Shown here piece by piece: positions 34,413 to 44,254 of a DNA stretch of 64,000 bases; position 1 is the first letter of the stretch, and each line of letters starts with the position of its first letter. Made by a program: the position numbers and the translations under genes. The notes beneath the pieces were generated by a model. The model did no database searches and was not told where the DNA came from. It saw only the letters and a program-made list of their open reading frames with translations. This DNA is from an uncultured Collinsella sp. (GTDB taxonomy: Bacteria > Actinomycetota > Coriobacteriia > Coriobacteriales > Coriobacteriaceae). The stretch covers positions 1 through 64,000 of the forward strand of contig CABUSV010000009.1 of the NCBI GenBank assembly GCA_902494345.1, read 5' to 3'.

Positions 34413-37400
34413 TTAGCGGCGCTTGCGGTACAGGACCGCGCCGCCCGCGACGGTCAGCGCGCCGATGCCGGCCATGGCGCCGAGCGCCTCGACCGGCAGG
34501 CTGCGGTCGCCGGTGTCGGGCATGCCGCCCTTGGAGCCGTCGCCGCCGGAGCTGCCGCCGGAGCCGTTATCTGAACCGCTGCCCGAGCCGCCGCCCGGCG
34601 TGCCGGGGTTCTCGGGGGTGCCGGGGGTCCCGGGATTCTCGGCGTAGCTGTTGGTGAAGACCGGCGGCACGTTGGCGTCGCCCTCGTAGGAGACCTTCGC
34701 CGACAGGTAGCCCGTCTTGGTGCCGTCTGCCGCCTCGTCGCCCACCGTGACGACGATCTTGTGCACCGCCTTGTCGTAGGTCACGTGCGCCTGGCCGTCG
34801 TCGACCTCGCTCACCGTGAAGGTGTAGGTGCCGGCCTGCTTGAACGTCAGCGCATCGAACGTGACGCTGCCGTCCGCGGCGCTCTTGGCGGTCGACATGA
34901 CCTTGCCGTCCTGGCTCTTGAGCTCAAAGCTAAACTGGCCAGCCTTGAGCTTGGCGCCCTTGAGCACCTTGGCGGCGCCCAGCTTGAGGGTGACGGGTGC
35001 GGCCTCGTAGCCGTTGGTAAAGGTCGCCGAGGTGTCGCCCGCGGCATTGCCCTCGGCATCCACAAGCTCGTGCTTGATGGCGAGCGTGCCGTTTTTGGCA
35101 TCGGTGACCGTCGTGCGCACGCGGTACGTCGCCTTGTCGTACGTCACGCCGCCCGCCGTGCCGGCGACTTCGCGCAGCTCGTAGCTGTGCGTGCCGGGCG
35201 CGGTGTAGGTGACGGGGCTGAGCGCGACCGTGCCGTCGGCGGCGTTCCTGCCCGTCGCCGCGACGCTCTCACTGCCGTCGGCGGCAATCTCGACCAGCTG
35301 GAACTCGAACTCGCCCTCGGCCAGGTCACGGCCCTCGAGCATCTTGCTCACCGTGATCTGGTCGGTGACGGAGCTCGGCGTCGGGTTCACGCCGTAGGTG
35401 TTGGTGAACTCGAACGCGCCCTTGCCCTCGGGCGTGTCCTCTGCGGGCAGGACCTCCGCGGCGAGCGTGCCCGCGTTGGTGTCCTCGACCACCTTGACCG
35501 TGAAGGTCCTAGTCGCCGTCGCGTCATTGACCACGCCGTCGACCGAACCGGACTCGCTCACCCGGTAGGCAAACGTCTTAGTGCACAGGCCGCCGCCGTC
35601 GATCTCGGCGTCATCGAGGTCGCTCGGCTGCTTAAACGTGACATGGCCCAGCTCGACGTTGCCGGCGGCGTCGTTGGTCGCCTCGGTCACCGTCTTGCCG
35701 GAGGCGTCGACCGGTGCGGGCGCGCCGTCCAGCGGCTCAATCTTAAAGGTGTACTTGCCCGCGATGTCGGCCTGCGTGAGGCCGAGTCCGGCCTGGCTGA
35801 GCGCCAGCGTCTTGGTGCCCGCGAGGTCGACCGTCGCCTCGTTGGTGCCGTAGCCGTTCACGAACGACAGCATGCCGTCGGAGCCCTCGGGGTAGGCCAC
35901 GGCCACATCCAGCCCGCCCTTGCCGTTATCGGTCACCTTGACGGTGATGCCGAAGCTCGACACGGCCGCCGTCACGCCGGCGGGCAGCGCCGCTGTGTCC
36001 TCGGAAACGGTATAGGGGATGGACCAGGATCCGTCGTCGGCCTTGGTGGCGGTGCCGTCCGCCACCATCTGCTCGAGCGAGCCGGTGGTGTAGGCGATGG
36101 GCGAGAACGCGAGCTCCGCGGCCTCGCCGTCGCCGGAGGCCCGGTTGGACGCGGTCGCGGCCACATTACCCTGGGCGTCACGGACGGAGAACGAGAACTC
36201 GCCCGCCGCCGCGGCGCGGCCCGTCAGCGTCTTGCTGGCGTTAATTGCCACGTTGCCCTCGCCGCCGAGCGCGCCGGTGGCCTCGTAGGAGTTCTGGAAC
36301 GCGACCGTCACGGGCGCGGCCTGAGCCGTGGCGTCATCCGCCGTGGAGACCTCGCCGCGGGCGACCTCGACACCGTCCTTGGCAACCGTGGTCGTGACCG
36401 TGAGCTTGCCCGTCGCGGCGTCGTAGGCGGGCGCGATGGTCACCGTGCGCGGCGCGGTGTCGTTGGCGTAGCCCTCGCCGCCGAGCTTGGTCTCGGTGAC
36501 GGTGAAGCTGTAGGTCTTGCCCGCGTCGGCGTCGGTGAACTTCACGTCGCTGCCCGCAGCACTGCCGATGAGGTCGACCAGGTCGGCGGCGCCGTCATCG
36601 GTCGCAGCCACGGCGTAGGCGTCCCTGTCGGTCTTGAGGCCGAGCTTGGCGGCCGTCTCGGCGTCGGCGGTCACGGTGAAGGCGAACTGTCCCGCCCCCA
36701 TGGCGCGGCCGGAGAGCGTCTTGGACAGGCGCACGCCCGCGCGGGCCGAGTAGTCGAGCTCGGTCGTGTAGGTGTTGACGAAGTCGCCGCCGCTCGCCTG
36801 CGCGATCGCGGGCGTCGTGGCCGTGAGGTTGCCGGAGCCGTCATCGATCACGGTCACCGTCATCGTGGCGGTGTGGCCGTCGTAGTCCACGCCGGCGATG
36901 GCGGAGCCGTCATCGGGCCTGACCTCGCGCACCGTGTAGGTGAAGGTCTTGGCGCGCACGCGCTTGTCGCCGACCTCGGCGAACCCGGCGTCCTTGATGT
37001 CGTCGAGCGTGTAGCGGATGGAACCGAAGTCGAAGGCGACCCTATCGCCCGCCTTGGTTCCGGCGGCGGCCGTCACGCTAACGGTCTTGGAGCCGTCGGC
37101 AGAGCCCTCGGGCATGGGGGCGCCGCCCTCGCCCGTAAGCGTGAACCGGAAGCTGTCGCCCTCGGCCCAGTCGCGGCCCTCGAGCGTCTTGGTGAAGAGC
37201 CCCGCGGTGGAGACGTCCCTGCCCTCGGTGGCCGTTCCGTACGTATTGGTGAACGCGACGGTCGCGCCGTCCTCGGTCACGGTGCCCTCGGCCTTGGAGC
37301 CGTCGGCCCCGTTGACCGTGGTCGTGTAGCCCTCGGCGGCGTCCTCGGTCACGGTGTAGTGCGCGCCCACGGGCAGGCCGGCGACGGTCTTCTCCTCGCC

Positions 37401-40400
37401 GTCCTTGAGCGTGAAGGTCGCCTTGCCGTCCGTGAACGTCACGGCGTGCTCGTCCTTGCCGAAGATGCCGGAGACGGGCTCGCCGTCCCCGTCGGCCAGC
37501 GCGACCGTGAAGCCGAACTCGCGCTGGCTGTCGCCGCCGACGACCGTCTTCTTGACGGTGAGGCTGCCCTCGCGGGGCATGCTGTAGGTGTTGGTCACGG
37601 TGAAGCCGTCCTTGGCGTCGCCGGTGACCTTAGAGCTGTAGCCCTCGACGGGCACCTCGGCCACGGCGTAGGAGACCTCGGAGCCGGACTCGGAGTACTT
37701 GGGCAGGCCCTCGAAGGAGCCCTTCCAGCCGTTGGACTCGGTGAGGTCGATCGACTTGCCGGCGTCCTCGCCGTCGGCGAGCAGGCGCACGGTGGCCTTC
37801 TTGGCCGCCGGGCCGACCCACTTCTTCTCGACGGGCACCGAGACCTTGGCCGTGGAGGTGTTGGTCACGGTGAAGCCGTCCTTGGCGTCGCCGGTGACCT
37901 TAGAGCTGTAGCCCTCGACGGGCACCTCGGCCACGGTGTACTTGATCACGGCGCCGGAGGCATCACACTTCGGCAAGTTAGAGAAAACACCCTCCCAGCC
38001 GTCAGACTCGCTCAGGGTGATCGAATCGATGACGGTCTTGCCGTTCTTGAGATTTACTTTGACCTTATTAGGATGGGGAATCCTGGGGTTCTCCCAGACC
38101 TTTTTGACGGGAATCTTGATGTTCTCGGACTTGCCGATGATGACACCGCCGTTGGCGCCGATGCCGCCTCCCCGCTTGGCCGTATTGCCGGAGATCGTCA
38201 GCGACGTCTGGCCGCCGCCGAGGTTATACACATCCTCACTCATCACAGATTTAAGCGCGACGTTCGGCGTGGCGTCGGTAAAGGACAGAGGCTCGCCGTT
38301 GTCACCATCGGGCGTGAATCGCGGGATATCGGGGTTTGTTGCCGCATAAGTGCCTTCGGGGTTAAACAGTCCACCGTCTTTGTACCAGTTGACCTTTCCG
38401 CCGCCCGGAGCGCGGTTGGCCAAGGTCAGTTTGTATTCGGCGTCTTTGAAGCCGGTGAAGACAAGGTCGTCTCCCGCCTTACCAGCCTTGTTCTTGGCGA
38501 TCAGGCCGCCGTCCTGGACGTAGACCTTGGCATCTCCGGTCGGGCAGAACCACATGCCGCCGCCCTGCTCATCCGCATAGTTATCAACAACGCGAGCGTT
38601 TTCGATATGGAGCGTGCTATAGACAAGATACTCGTTGCCTTCGCTATATACGCCGCCACCCATATTCCAGGCAGTATTGCCCTTGATCTCGCCCGCGCTG
38701 AGCGTAACGTCATCCGAATAGGTATAGATGCCTCCGCCGGCAGAAGCGGAGTTACCCGATACGGAGCCACCTTTCATAGTGAAAGTGGTATGGTCCCTGC
38801 CACCCTGCTGCAGGCCGCGATCGACCACGCACACTCCGCCGCCTTTGCCATCAGAATACGCAATATTGTCCTCGATCTTGCCGCCCTTCAAGGTAAACTC
38901 GGCATTCCCCTCGACGTGCACTGCACCGGAGGGAGTTCGATTCCCAAGTTTATAGCCCTTGTTGCGCACAAGCTGACCGCCAGTCATCTCAAAGGAGGCT
39001 CTCTGGTTCCACGCCTCGCTATACATGACCACCGCGCCGCCCTGATAGCCAGCGTTGTCTTCGATACTGCCGCCGCTCATGTCAAGACGGGCATTGCCCA
39101 TCAACATGATGCCGGTAGACGAAAGGTAATTTCCAGCGGGATCCGTGGTGGAGGAAGCAACGTGATTCTTACGAATAACGCCGCTCTTCATGACAACATG
39201 GGCGCCGTCCTTCGCGTGGACAACACCGCAATACGCGTCCTTCAATTCGCACTGCTCGATAACGCCGCCCGTCATGGTAAGCGAGGCCTTGTCTCCCGAC
39301 ACGTCGACGACACCAGTATTGACGTTGCTCGCAGCGCCGTCGCACACAACGGCCTCGTCAGAGAGCACAACCGCTCCCTTGCTAGAAATAATGGCGCCCT
39401 TGTTGTAGCGACCCCTCAGGGACACGTTCCCCGAGAGTTCAAGGGATGCCCCCTCGGCAACATTGACCAGTACGGAGACGCTGCTCCCCTGCTTCGCTAG
39501 GACGGTACAGGGCCTATCCGACGTGATCTTAATCATCTTCCTGGCAGGAATCGTGAGCGTAGAGCCGAGCTTCACGTGCTTTTCCAGCTTGATGACGGTC
39601 TCCTTGCCACTGGGGGCCGCGTTGACCAGATCCTGAAGGGTCTCGGTGCTGTCATCGCTCACGTTATCGCCGACGCCGTCATTGATGGACTCGCGCGTGT
39701 AGACGAGCTCGACGCCAGAGCTCGGGAGGTTATCCGAGCCGGTGATGTCGTCCACGCTGTTTTCGATTGTGATCTTTTGAACGGTACTGTCGTCAAACAT
39801 GCCCGAGGGTATTTTGGTGAGGCCGCGCCCAATCGTCACGTCTCTCACGCCATCTACGCTCGAGAAGGCGGCCGTGCCGACGGAAGTCACGGAGTCGGGA
39901 ATGGAAAGCTGTTCCGGCAACGTACCGCCAAAAAAGGTGTAGTTGCCAATTTTCTCGAGCGTCTCGGGGAGCTGGACGGCAACGTTGCTCCAGATAAAGG
40001 CCCAGTCGCCAATGCTCTTCAGGCTGTCGCAGAGCCCCACGATCTTAACCGGCGTGTAGCAAAACGCATAGCCCGGAACGCTCTGAAGCGAGGACAGGTC
40101 CACGGACGCCCGCAGATTTCCGCACTCGCGAAAAGCCCCGCTGCCCATCTTTGTCACTTTGCTCAGGTCGGGCACACTCACCAGGCTGGAGCACCCCTGG
40201 AAAGCAGAGGATCCGATGCTCGTTAATGTTCCCGGGAAATCAATGCCGGTCAAACTCGAGCAATTTTGAAACGCCCCATCGCCGATGGATTCGATTTCGC
40301 TCACCGCGGTGACAGACGTTAGAGAGGTGCATCCGTCAAACATGTGCGAGGGGATCTTCGTAACCGAAGCGGGCAACGATACGCTTGTCAGAGACGTGCA

Positions 40401-40910
40401 GCCTTCGAGCACGCCCGTTATGGTGTCGGCAAAGACGACATCCTTTGGGAACTCAATGCTTTTGAGGGCCGTAGCCCCCTCAAAAGCGCCCGATCCCGAA
40501 ATCGTTTTGAGAGTGGAAGGAAAATTGATCTCCGAAAGGCTACTGCAGCCATTGACCATCATGTTGGCGCTAATTTCTTCGACGCCTTCATCAAAGGTGA
40601 GCTTTTCGAGCGAGCTGGAGTTTTGCAGCGTGCAGCTGAAGTCCTTAATGGAGCCAGGGATATGAAGCTCCTTGACCTTTACGAACTTCCGGAAATACCA
40701 TCCGCGCACGTTTTCGAGCGTGTCGGGAAGCGTCAGCTGCTCAACGTTCTCGGCCACGATATCATACGAAAATTTAAGTTCGGTAACCTTATAGGTCTGG
40801 CCGCCATGCTCGATGGAGCCGGGCACATTTACCGCAGTCACGCTATCGTCGGCAACGATACCCGTAATTTCCGCCGTGCCCTCATCCGTGGTCTCGCCCG
40901 AATAGGTCAC
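34413..40910 (-). CDS. Giant LRR / beta-helix / pilin-repeat wall-anchored adhesin
   Basis: An open frame of 2165 codons. In order: BspA-type leucine-rich repeats (about 20-390); a right-handed beta-helix region with repeated MTGG/MKSG turns (about 410-880); two CnaB-like repeats sharing VPVEGYSSKVTGDAKDGFTV (about 930-1110); and about six pilin isopeptide-type modules, each starting with a KTLxGR-like strand (about 1200-2100). A Gly/Ser linker, sorting signal MPDTGD, hydrophobic helix and YRKRR tail end it. It is probably a surface adhesin stabilised by intramolecular isopeptide bonds. The only start codon in this frame (GTG at 40910) lacks a signal peptide; see the next entry. GC is lower in the LRR part than in the pilin-like part. 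Confidence 0.88.
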   Translation of the reverse strand: MTYSGETTDEGTAEITGIVADDSVTAVNVPGSIEHGGQTYKVTELKFSYDIVAENVEQLTLPDTLENVRGWYFRKFVKVKELHIPGSIKDFSCTLQNSSSLEKLTFDEGVEEISANMMVNGCSSLSEINFPSTLKTISGSGAFEGATALKSIEFPKDVVFADTITGVLEGCTSLTSVSLPASVTKIPSHMFDGCTSLTSVTAVSEIESIGDGAFQNCSSLTGIDFPGTLTSIGSSAFQGCSSLVSVPDLSKVTKMGSGAFRECGNLRASVDLSSLQSVPGYAFCYTPVKIVGLCDSLKSIGDWAFIWSNVAVQLPETLEKIGNYTFFGGTLPEQLSIPDSVTSVGTAAFSSVDGVRDVTIGRGLTKIPSGMFDDSTVQKITIENSVDDITGSDNLPSSGVELVYTRESINDGVGDNVSDDSTETLQDLVNAAPSGKETVIKLEKHVKLGSTLTIPARKMIKITSDRPCTVLAKQGSSVSVLVNVAEGASLELSGNVSLRGRYNKGAIISSKGAVVLSDEAVVCDGAASNVNTGVVDVSGDKASLTMTGGVIEQCELKDAYCGVVHAKDGAHVVMKSGVIRKNHVASSTTDPAGNYLSSTGIMLMGNARLDMSGGSIEDNAGYQGGAVVMYSEAWNQRASFEMTGGQLVRNKGYKLGNRTPSGAVHVEGNAEFTLKGGKIEDNIAYSDGKGGGVCVVDRGLQQGGRDHTTFTMKGGSVSGNSASAGGGIYTYSDDVTLSAGEIKGNTAWNMGGGVYSEGNEYLVYSTLHIENARVVDNYADEQGGGMWFCPTGDAKVYVQDGGLIAKNKAGKAGDDLVFTGFKDAEYKLTLANRAPGGGKVNWYKDGGLFNPEGTYAATNPDIPRFTPDGDNGEPLSFTDATPNVALKSVMSEDVYNLGGGQTSLTISGNTAKRGGGIGANGGVIIGKSENIKIPVKKVWENPRIPHPNKVKVNLKNGKTVIDSITLSESDGWEGVFSNLPKCDASGAVIKYTVAEVPVEGYSSKVTGDAKDGFTVTNTSTAKVSVPVEKKWVGPAAKKATVRLLADGEDAGKSIDLTESNGWKGSFEGLPKYSESGSEVSYAVAEVPVEGYSSKVTGDAKDGFTVTNTYSMPREGSLTVKKTVVGGDSQREFGFTVALADGDGEPVSGIFGKDEHAVTFTDGKATFTLKDGEEKTVAGLPVGAHYTVTEDAAEGYTTTVNGADGSKAEGTVTEDGATVAFTNTYGTATEGRDVSTAGLFTKTLEGRDWAEGDSFRFTLTGEGGAPMPEGSADGSKTVSVTAAAGTKAGDRVAFDFGSIRYTLDDIKDAGFAEVGDKRVRAKTFTYTVREVRPDDGSAIAGVDYDGHTATMTVTVIDDGSGNLTATTPAIAQASGGDFVNTYTTELDYSARAGVRLSKTLSGRAMGAGQFAFTVTADAETAAKLGLKTDRDAYAVAATDDGAADLVDLIGSAAGSDVKFTDADAGKTYSFTVTETKLGGEGYANDTAPRTVTIAPAYDAATGKLTVTTTVAKDGVEVARGEVSTADDATAQAAPVTVAFQNSYEATGALGGEGNVAINASKTLTGRAAAAGEFSFSVRDAQGNVAATASNRASGDGEAAELAFSPIAYTTGSLEQMVADGTATKADDGSWSIPYTVSEDTAALPAGVTAAVSSFGITVKVTDNGKGGLDVAVAYPEGSDGMLSFVNGYGTNEATVDLAGTKTLALSQAGLGLTQADIAGKYTFKIEPLDGAPAPVDASGKTVTEATNDAAGNVELGHVTFKQPSDLDDAEIDGGGLCTKTFAYRVSESGSVDGVVNDATATRTFTVKVVEDTNAGTLAAEVLPAEDTPEGKGAFEFTNTYGVNPTPSSVTDQITVSKMLEGRDLAEGEFEFQLVEIAADGSESVAATGRNAADGTVALSPVTYTAPGTHSYELREVAGTAGGVTYDKATYRVRTTVTDAKNGTLAIKHELVDAEGNAAGDTSATFTNGYEAAPVTLKLGAAKVLKGAKLKAGQFSFELKSQDGKVMSTAKSAADGSVTFDALTFKQAGTYTFTVSEVDDGQAHVTYDKAVHKIVVTVGDEAADGTKTGYLSAKVSYEGDANVPPVFTNSYAENPGTPGTPENPGTPGGGSGSGSDNGSGGSSGGDGSKGGMPDTGDRSLPVEALGAMAGIGALTVAGGAVLYRKRR

Positions 40911-41073
40911 GCCGTCCTGAGTGATCTTAAACTCCTCCGCAGTATACGCAGTCCGCGATGCCGTGCCCGCATATGCGACACTGACCGTCGCGCCGGCGGA
41001 TAAGCATCCGAAGCCGAGAACCAGCGCGAGGCAGAGAGCGGCGACCCCCCCTGCCGAAAACTTTCCTCTCCAA
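40911..41073 (-). other. Out-of-frame signal peptide and G7 tract of the adhesin
   Basis: In the adhesin frame, codons upstream of 40910 encode a clear signal peptide (VAALCLALVLGFGCLSAGA, ending SVAYA), but that frame has no start codon before a stop. A TTG at 41073 with GGGGGAG 7 nt upstream opens a second frame (MERKVFGRG). The two meet at a run of seven G on the minus strand (41045-41051). Loss of one G or gain of two joins them into MERKVFGRG-VAALCLAL and a full-length secreted protein. In the present sequence the gene reads OFF; a sequencing miscount is the alternative. Confidence 0.7.
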
Positions 41074-41334
41074 TTCCCTTCTCCCCCTCTAGTGTCGCCC
41101 CTCTTCCCAAGAGCGATCTATTGATTAGGACAGTTAAAAGACAACATTATGCCCAAGAAGGGTCGCCGCGAAGATATTCCACATCTTCGCCCGAAATGTT
41201 AGGCAACTGAAACGCCCCGTAAGCTAAGTCGTCAAATCGTAAAGGCAGCCGCTACCAGCGAGCGACACCCAGGGCGAACAAGTTGGCACAAGTAGCCAAA
41301 AAGCCCCGTCCCAAAAAGACTGATCTGGTGCTGT

Positions 41335-41494
41335 GCCACGAAAAGGGCCTATCTACTACGTTTGGGCCGCAGGGGTCGACCATAGCCGAGTTTTTCGAAA
41401 ATCGGCAAGCTGTCTACCTGCGGTTTTATTTTCGCAAATTTCGGGATGGTCGAGGATACCCGGCTAAACGTAGTAGATAGCCGCATTTCGTGGC
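41335..41494. repeat. 160-bp inverted-terminus element, copy B
   Basis: It begins GCCACGAAAAGGGCCTATCT and ends with the near-complement at 41469-41494. Its interior matches copy A (10559-10718) read in reverse, for example TCGGCAAGC and TACCTGCGGTTTT. Both copies are 160 bp, and similarity extends to about 41311 and about 41530. The rest of 41074-41533 contains only a small hairpin (GCGAAGAT / ATCTTCGC) near 41170. Confidence 0.75.
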
Positions 41495-41533
41495 GAACGG
41501 TCCGATTCAAGGCTCAAGACAGCCTGCTTCGTC

Positions 41534-43315
41534 CTAGATACGGCCGAGGTCGTACGCTTGAGCGGCCGCTTCGCCGGCACAGATGAGGTTGGTTGTGGCT
41601 TCTTGCGGATCGAGTGCCTGTTCCAGGCCCATGGGTTTGCGGCAAATCGGCAAAACCAAGTCAATACCCTGCTCACACACCGCATCCAGGTTGACGGCGC
41701 GACCGCCCACGACGGCGACCACCGGCTTGCCATATCGCTTGGCACGGCGGGCCACGCCCACCGGCGCCTTACCGGCGGCGGATTGCTCGTCCATATTGCC
41801 CTCGCCCGTTATGACCAGGTCGACATCGCGTACGCGCTCGTCAAACCCCACGAGATCGAGCACCGTCTCCACACCCGAGCGTAGCTCCGCGCCGAGCGCC
41901 AGCAACGCCGCGCCCAAGCCACCGGCAGCGCCCGCGCCAGGCACACCGAGCACCGAGCCAAATGTCCGTGCGCCCTCAGGTGTGCGCAACAACCCTTGGG
42001 CTCGAGCTCCGGCAATTGCCGCATCGAGCAGACGACCGTAGCCGACCATCCAGCTGTCGCACCTGCGCAGGACCTCGGCATCCCCCGTCAGCAGGCCCTT
42101 CTGCCCACCGAACACTGCTAGGGCGCCTCGACGCCCCACGAGTGGATTCTCGACATCGGAAAGCACCACGACACGTGCGCCGTTCAGTGTCCGAAGCGCT
42201 GGCGCCAAATCGATACTCGCCACGTGTTCAAGGCCTGCAAGACCGGAAACGATATCGCGGCCGTGTTCATTGACAAGGTGGGCGCCCAGCGCCTGCAGCA
42301 TACCGGCGCCGCCATCGTTGGTGGCACTGCCGCCCAAACCAATATAGATAGTCTTTGCGCCCATGCGGACCGCGCGAAGCATGAGCTCGCCCACGCCATA
42401 GGTTGTAGCAGCCAGCGCCGACGACTCCGTGCAAGGTGAATACCCGATGCCTGCGGCTTCGGCCATCTCAATAACAGCCGACTCGTGCTCGATATCAACC
42501 AGCATCCGGGCAGACGTGCGCTTGCCCAAGGGACCTGCCACCTCGCAGGTCACGATCTCACCGCCGCACGCGGCGATAGCATCGAGCGTTCCCTCGCCGC
42601 CATCTGCCAGCGGCAATACGCACACCTCGGCATCGGACCACACACGGCGCATGCCCTCGGCAACCGCCGCCTCCGCCTGCGCGCTCGAAACGCTACCCTT
42701 AAAGGAGTCGATCGCCAACAGCACACGGCGGGGCCGGCGCTGCACGGGGCCAAAATCAACCGCCGCGCCAGCATCCTCTTCGGCACCCGCGAGCGCTGCG
42801 GCGTGAGCGGCGTGTGCTTCAAGATCGGCCCCACAGCCGCAATCAGCGCCGCCCGCTCCGCGCAGACCGCCAAAATAGCTACTCAGCAGCTCACGGCATT
42901 CATCCGCCAAGGCCCCAGCCGTCACGTTAAACCGATGATTCAGGCGCGAGTCGGCATTCAAATCGTACAGGGATCCCAACGCGCCCGCCTTGGCGTCGCT
43001 CGCGCCATACACGCAGCGCCCCACGCGCGCGTTAACCATAAGGCCTGCGCACATGCAGCAGGGTTCCAACGTCACATAGACCGTACAGTCGGAAAGGCGC
43101 CAGCGACCGAGCGACCGAGCGGCAGCGCACAGGGCCGCGAACTCTGCATGAGCCGAAGGATCCTGATCGAGCTCGCGACGATTATGCGCCCGCGCGACAA
43201 TCTCGCCGTCGCGCACCACTACGGCTCCGATGGGCACCTCGCCCACCGCCGCGGCGGCTCGCGCCTCGGCCAGCGCCTCGCGCATGAACTTCTCGTCGAT
43301 TTCGGTGATCGTCAT
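41534..43315 (-). CDS. tRNA adenosine deaminase (TadA) fused to glycerate kinase
   Basis: 593 aa in one uninterrupted frame. Residues 1-152 are a complete TadA: HAE (H56, E58), PCCMC (zinc cysteines C86 and C89), GASDAKAGALGSLYDL and LNHRF. This enzyme makes inosine-34 in tRNA-Arg(ACG). An Ala/Gly/Asp-rich linker (153-195) joins a complete glycerate kinase of the GarK/GlxK type (196-593) with LLAIDSFKGS, PLADGGEGT, GLGGSATNDGGAGM and VITGEGNMDEQS. The fusion has no obvious pathway logic. The ATG at 43315 has AAGG upstream. It is divergent from tRNA-Ser, only 52 bp away. Confidence 0.9.
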   Translation of the reverse strand: MTITEIDEKFMREALAEARAAAAVGEVPIGAVVVRDGEIVARAHNRRELDQDPSAHAEFAALCAAARSLGRWRLSDCTVYVTLEPCCMCAGLMVNARVGRCVYGASDAKAGALGSLYDLNADSRLNHRFNVTAGALADECRELLSSYFGGLRGAGGADCGCGADLEAHAAHAAALAGAEEDAGAAVDFGPVQRRPRRVLLAIDSFKGSVSSAQAEAAVAEGMRRVWSDAEVCVLPLADGGEGTLDAIAACGGEIVTCEVAGPLGKRTSARMLVDIEHESAVIEMAEAAGIGYSPCTESSALAATTYGVGELMLRAVRMGAKTIYIGLGGSATNDGGAGMLQALGAHLVNEHGRDIVSGLAGLEHVASIDLAPALRTLNGARVVVLSDVENPLVGRRGALAVFGGQKGLLTGDAEVLRRCDSWMVGYGRLLDAAIAGARAQGLLRTPEGARTFGSVLGVPGAGAAGGLGAALLALGAELRSGVETVLDLVGFDERVRDVDLVITGEGNMDEQSAAGKAPVGVARRAKRYGKPVVAVVGGRAVNLDAVCEQGIDLVLPICRKPMGLEQALDPQEATTNLICAGEAAAQAYDLGRI

Positions 43316-43366
43316 CGTTCGCCTTCCCTGTTGCAAATTCAAAACGATGCTATCATTACGACTCAC

Positions 43367-43456
43367 GGAGAGATGGCAGAGCGGTTGAATGCGGCGGTCT
43401 TGAAAACCGTTGAGCGCGAGAGCGTTCCGGGGGTTCGAATCCCCCTCTCTCCGCCA
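43367..43456 (+). tRNA. tRNA-Ser(UGA)
   Basis: A 90-nt class II tRNA with encoded CCA. The acceptor GGAGAGA pairs with TCTCTCC, the anticodon loop reads CTTGAAA with TGA at 43401-43403, a long variable arm (GAGCGCGAGAGCGTTC region) follows, and the T-arm is GGGGGTTCGAATCCCCC. Confidence 0.97.
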
Positions 43457-43458
43457 CT

Positions 43459-44055
43459 TTAGTGATTCACCGGTGTCATGGTCCGCTCAAACAGTGCATC
43501 GACCACGTCGGCTATCTCAGGTCGACGCTCAAGATCGTGGCCCGATTCCCACCATATCGTGAAAAGTCGAATAATACCGCCGGCGACAAACTCAGACGTC
43601 GTCTCAAGTGACACGGGGGCCAGGGCATCCTCGGCAAGCACGTTCATCACACGCTCGCGGATGGAGCGGGCAATGCGGTCGCAAATAACGTTGGTCAACA
43701 TGCCCGACATGCTGCTTGCCAAAATGTTATCCATGAGCTGCTCGTGCGCCAGAATCAAATCCATGGCATCGTCCAAAATCGCGTGTCGAAGCGCGCGCAC
43801 GTCCTCGGCAGACACTGCACCGGCCTCATCGGGCTGTTTTTGCGGCAAACCCGACATGAGCTCATCGATATAAAAGGCAAAGTAATCGTTCTTGTCGCGA
43901 AAGTGCTTGTAGAACGTCGTGCGGCGAATCATGGCGCGGTCGCACAGCATGGCAACCGTCAGGTCCTCAAAACGATGCTCCTCGAGAAGCTCGGTAAAGG
44001 CATCGAACAGGGCGCGGTAGGTTTTCTTGATGCGAAGGTCCACTGGTATCGCCAT
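43459..44055 (-). CDS. TetR family transcriptional regulator
   Basis: 198 aa. The N-terminal HTH (about 10-60) has the TetR pattern FEDLTVAMLCDRAMIRRTTFYKHF. The C-terminal ligand/dimer domain is all-helical, like the DhaS/TetR_C group. The likely start is the ATG at 44055 although its ribosome site is weak. It ends 3 bp from the converging tRNA-Ser and is divergent from lemA, a possible target. Confidence 0.85.
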   Translation of the reverse strand: MAIPVDLRIKKTYRALFDAFTELLEEHRFEDLTVAMLCDRAMIRRTTFYKHFRDKNDYFAFYIDELMSGLPQKQPDEAGAVSAEDVRALRHAILDDAMDLILAHEQLMDNILASSMSGMLTNVICDRIARSIRERVMNVLAEDALAPVSLETTSEFVAGGIIRLFTIWWESGHDLERRPEIADVVDALFERTMTPVNH

Positions 44056-44254
44056 CCTCAGGGCAAAGACAACACTCGTCAATCTGTCGCATATCTTACA
44101 CCTGTACCTCGCGCGCTTTGCCCCGGTGCCGACCCCGACGAAAACACAACGCTTACCGGAAAGTTCGGCACGGCAAAACGTTGCGGGTATACTAGTAGCG
44201 TTATACCAACGGCAGCTGGCGCATGCCGCCGCGGCCATTCGAAACGGAGACATC

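Noticed and set aside
34761..39500. 1579-codon plus-strand open frame opposite the adhesin
   Set aside because: It is an antisense shadow created by the repetitive, GC-rich pilin modules; no ribosome site or domain.
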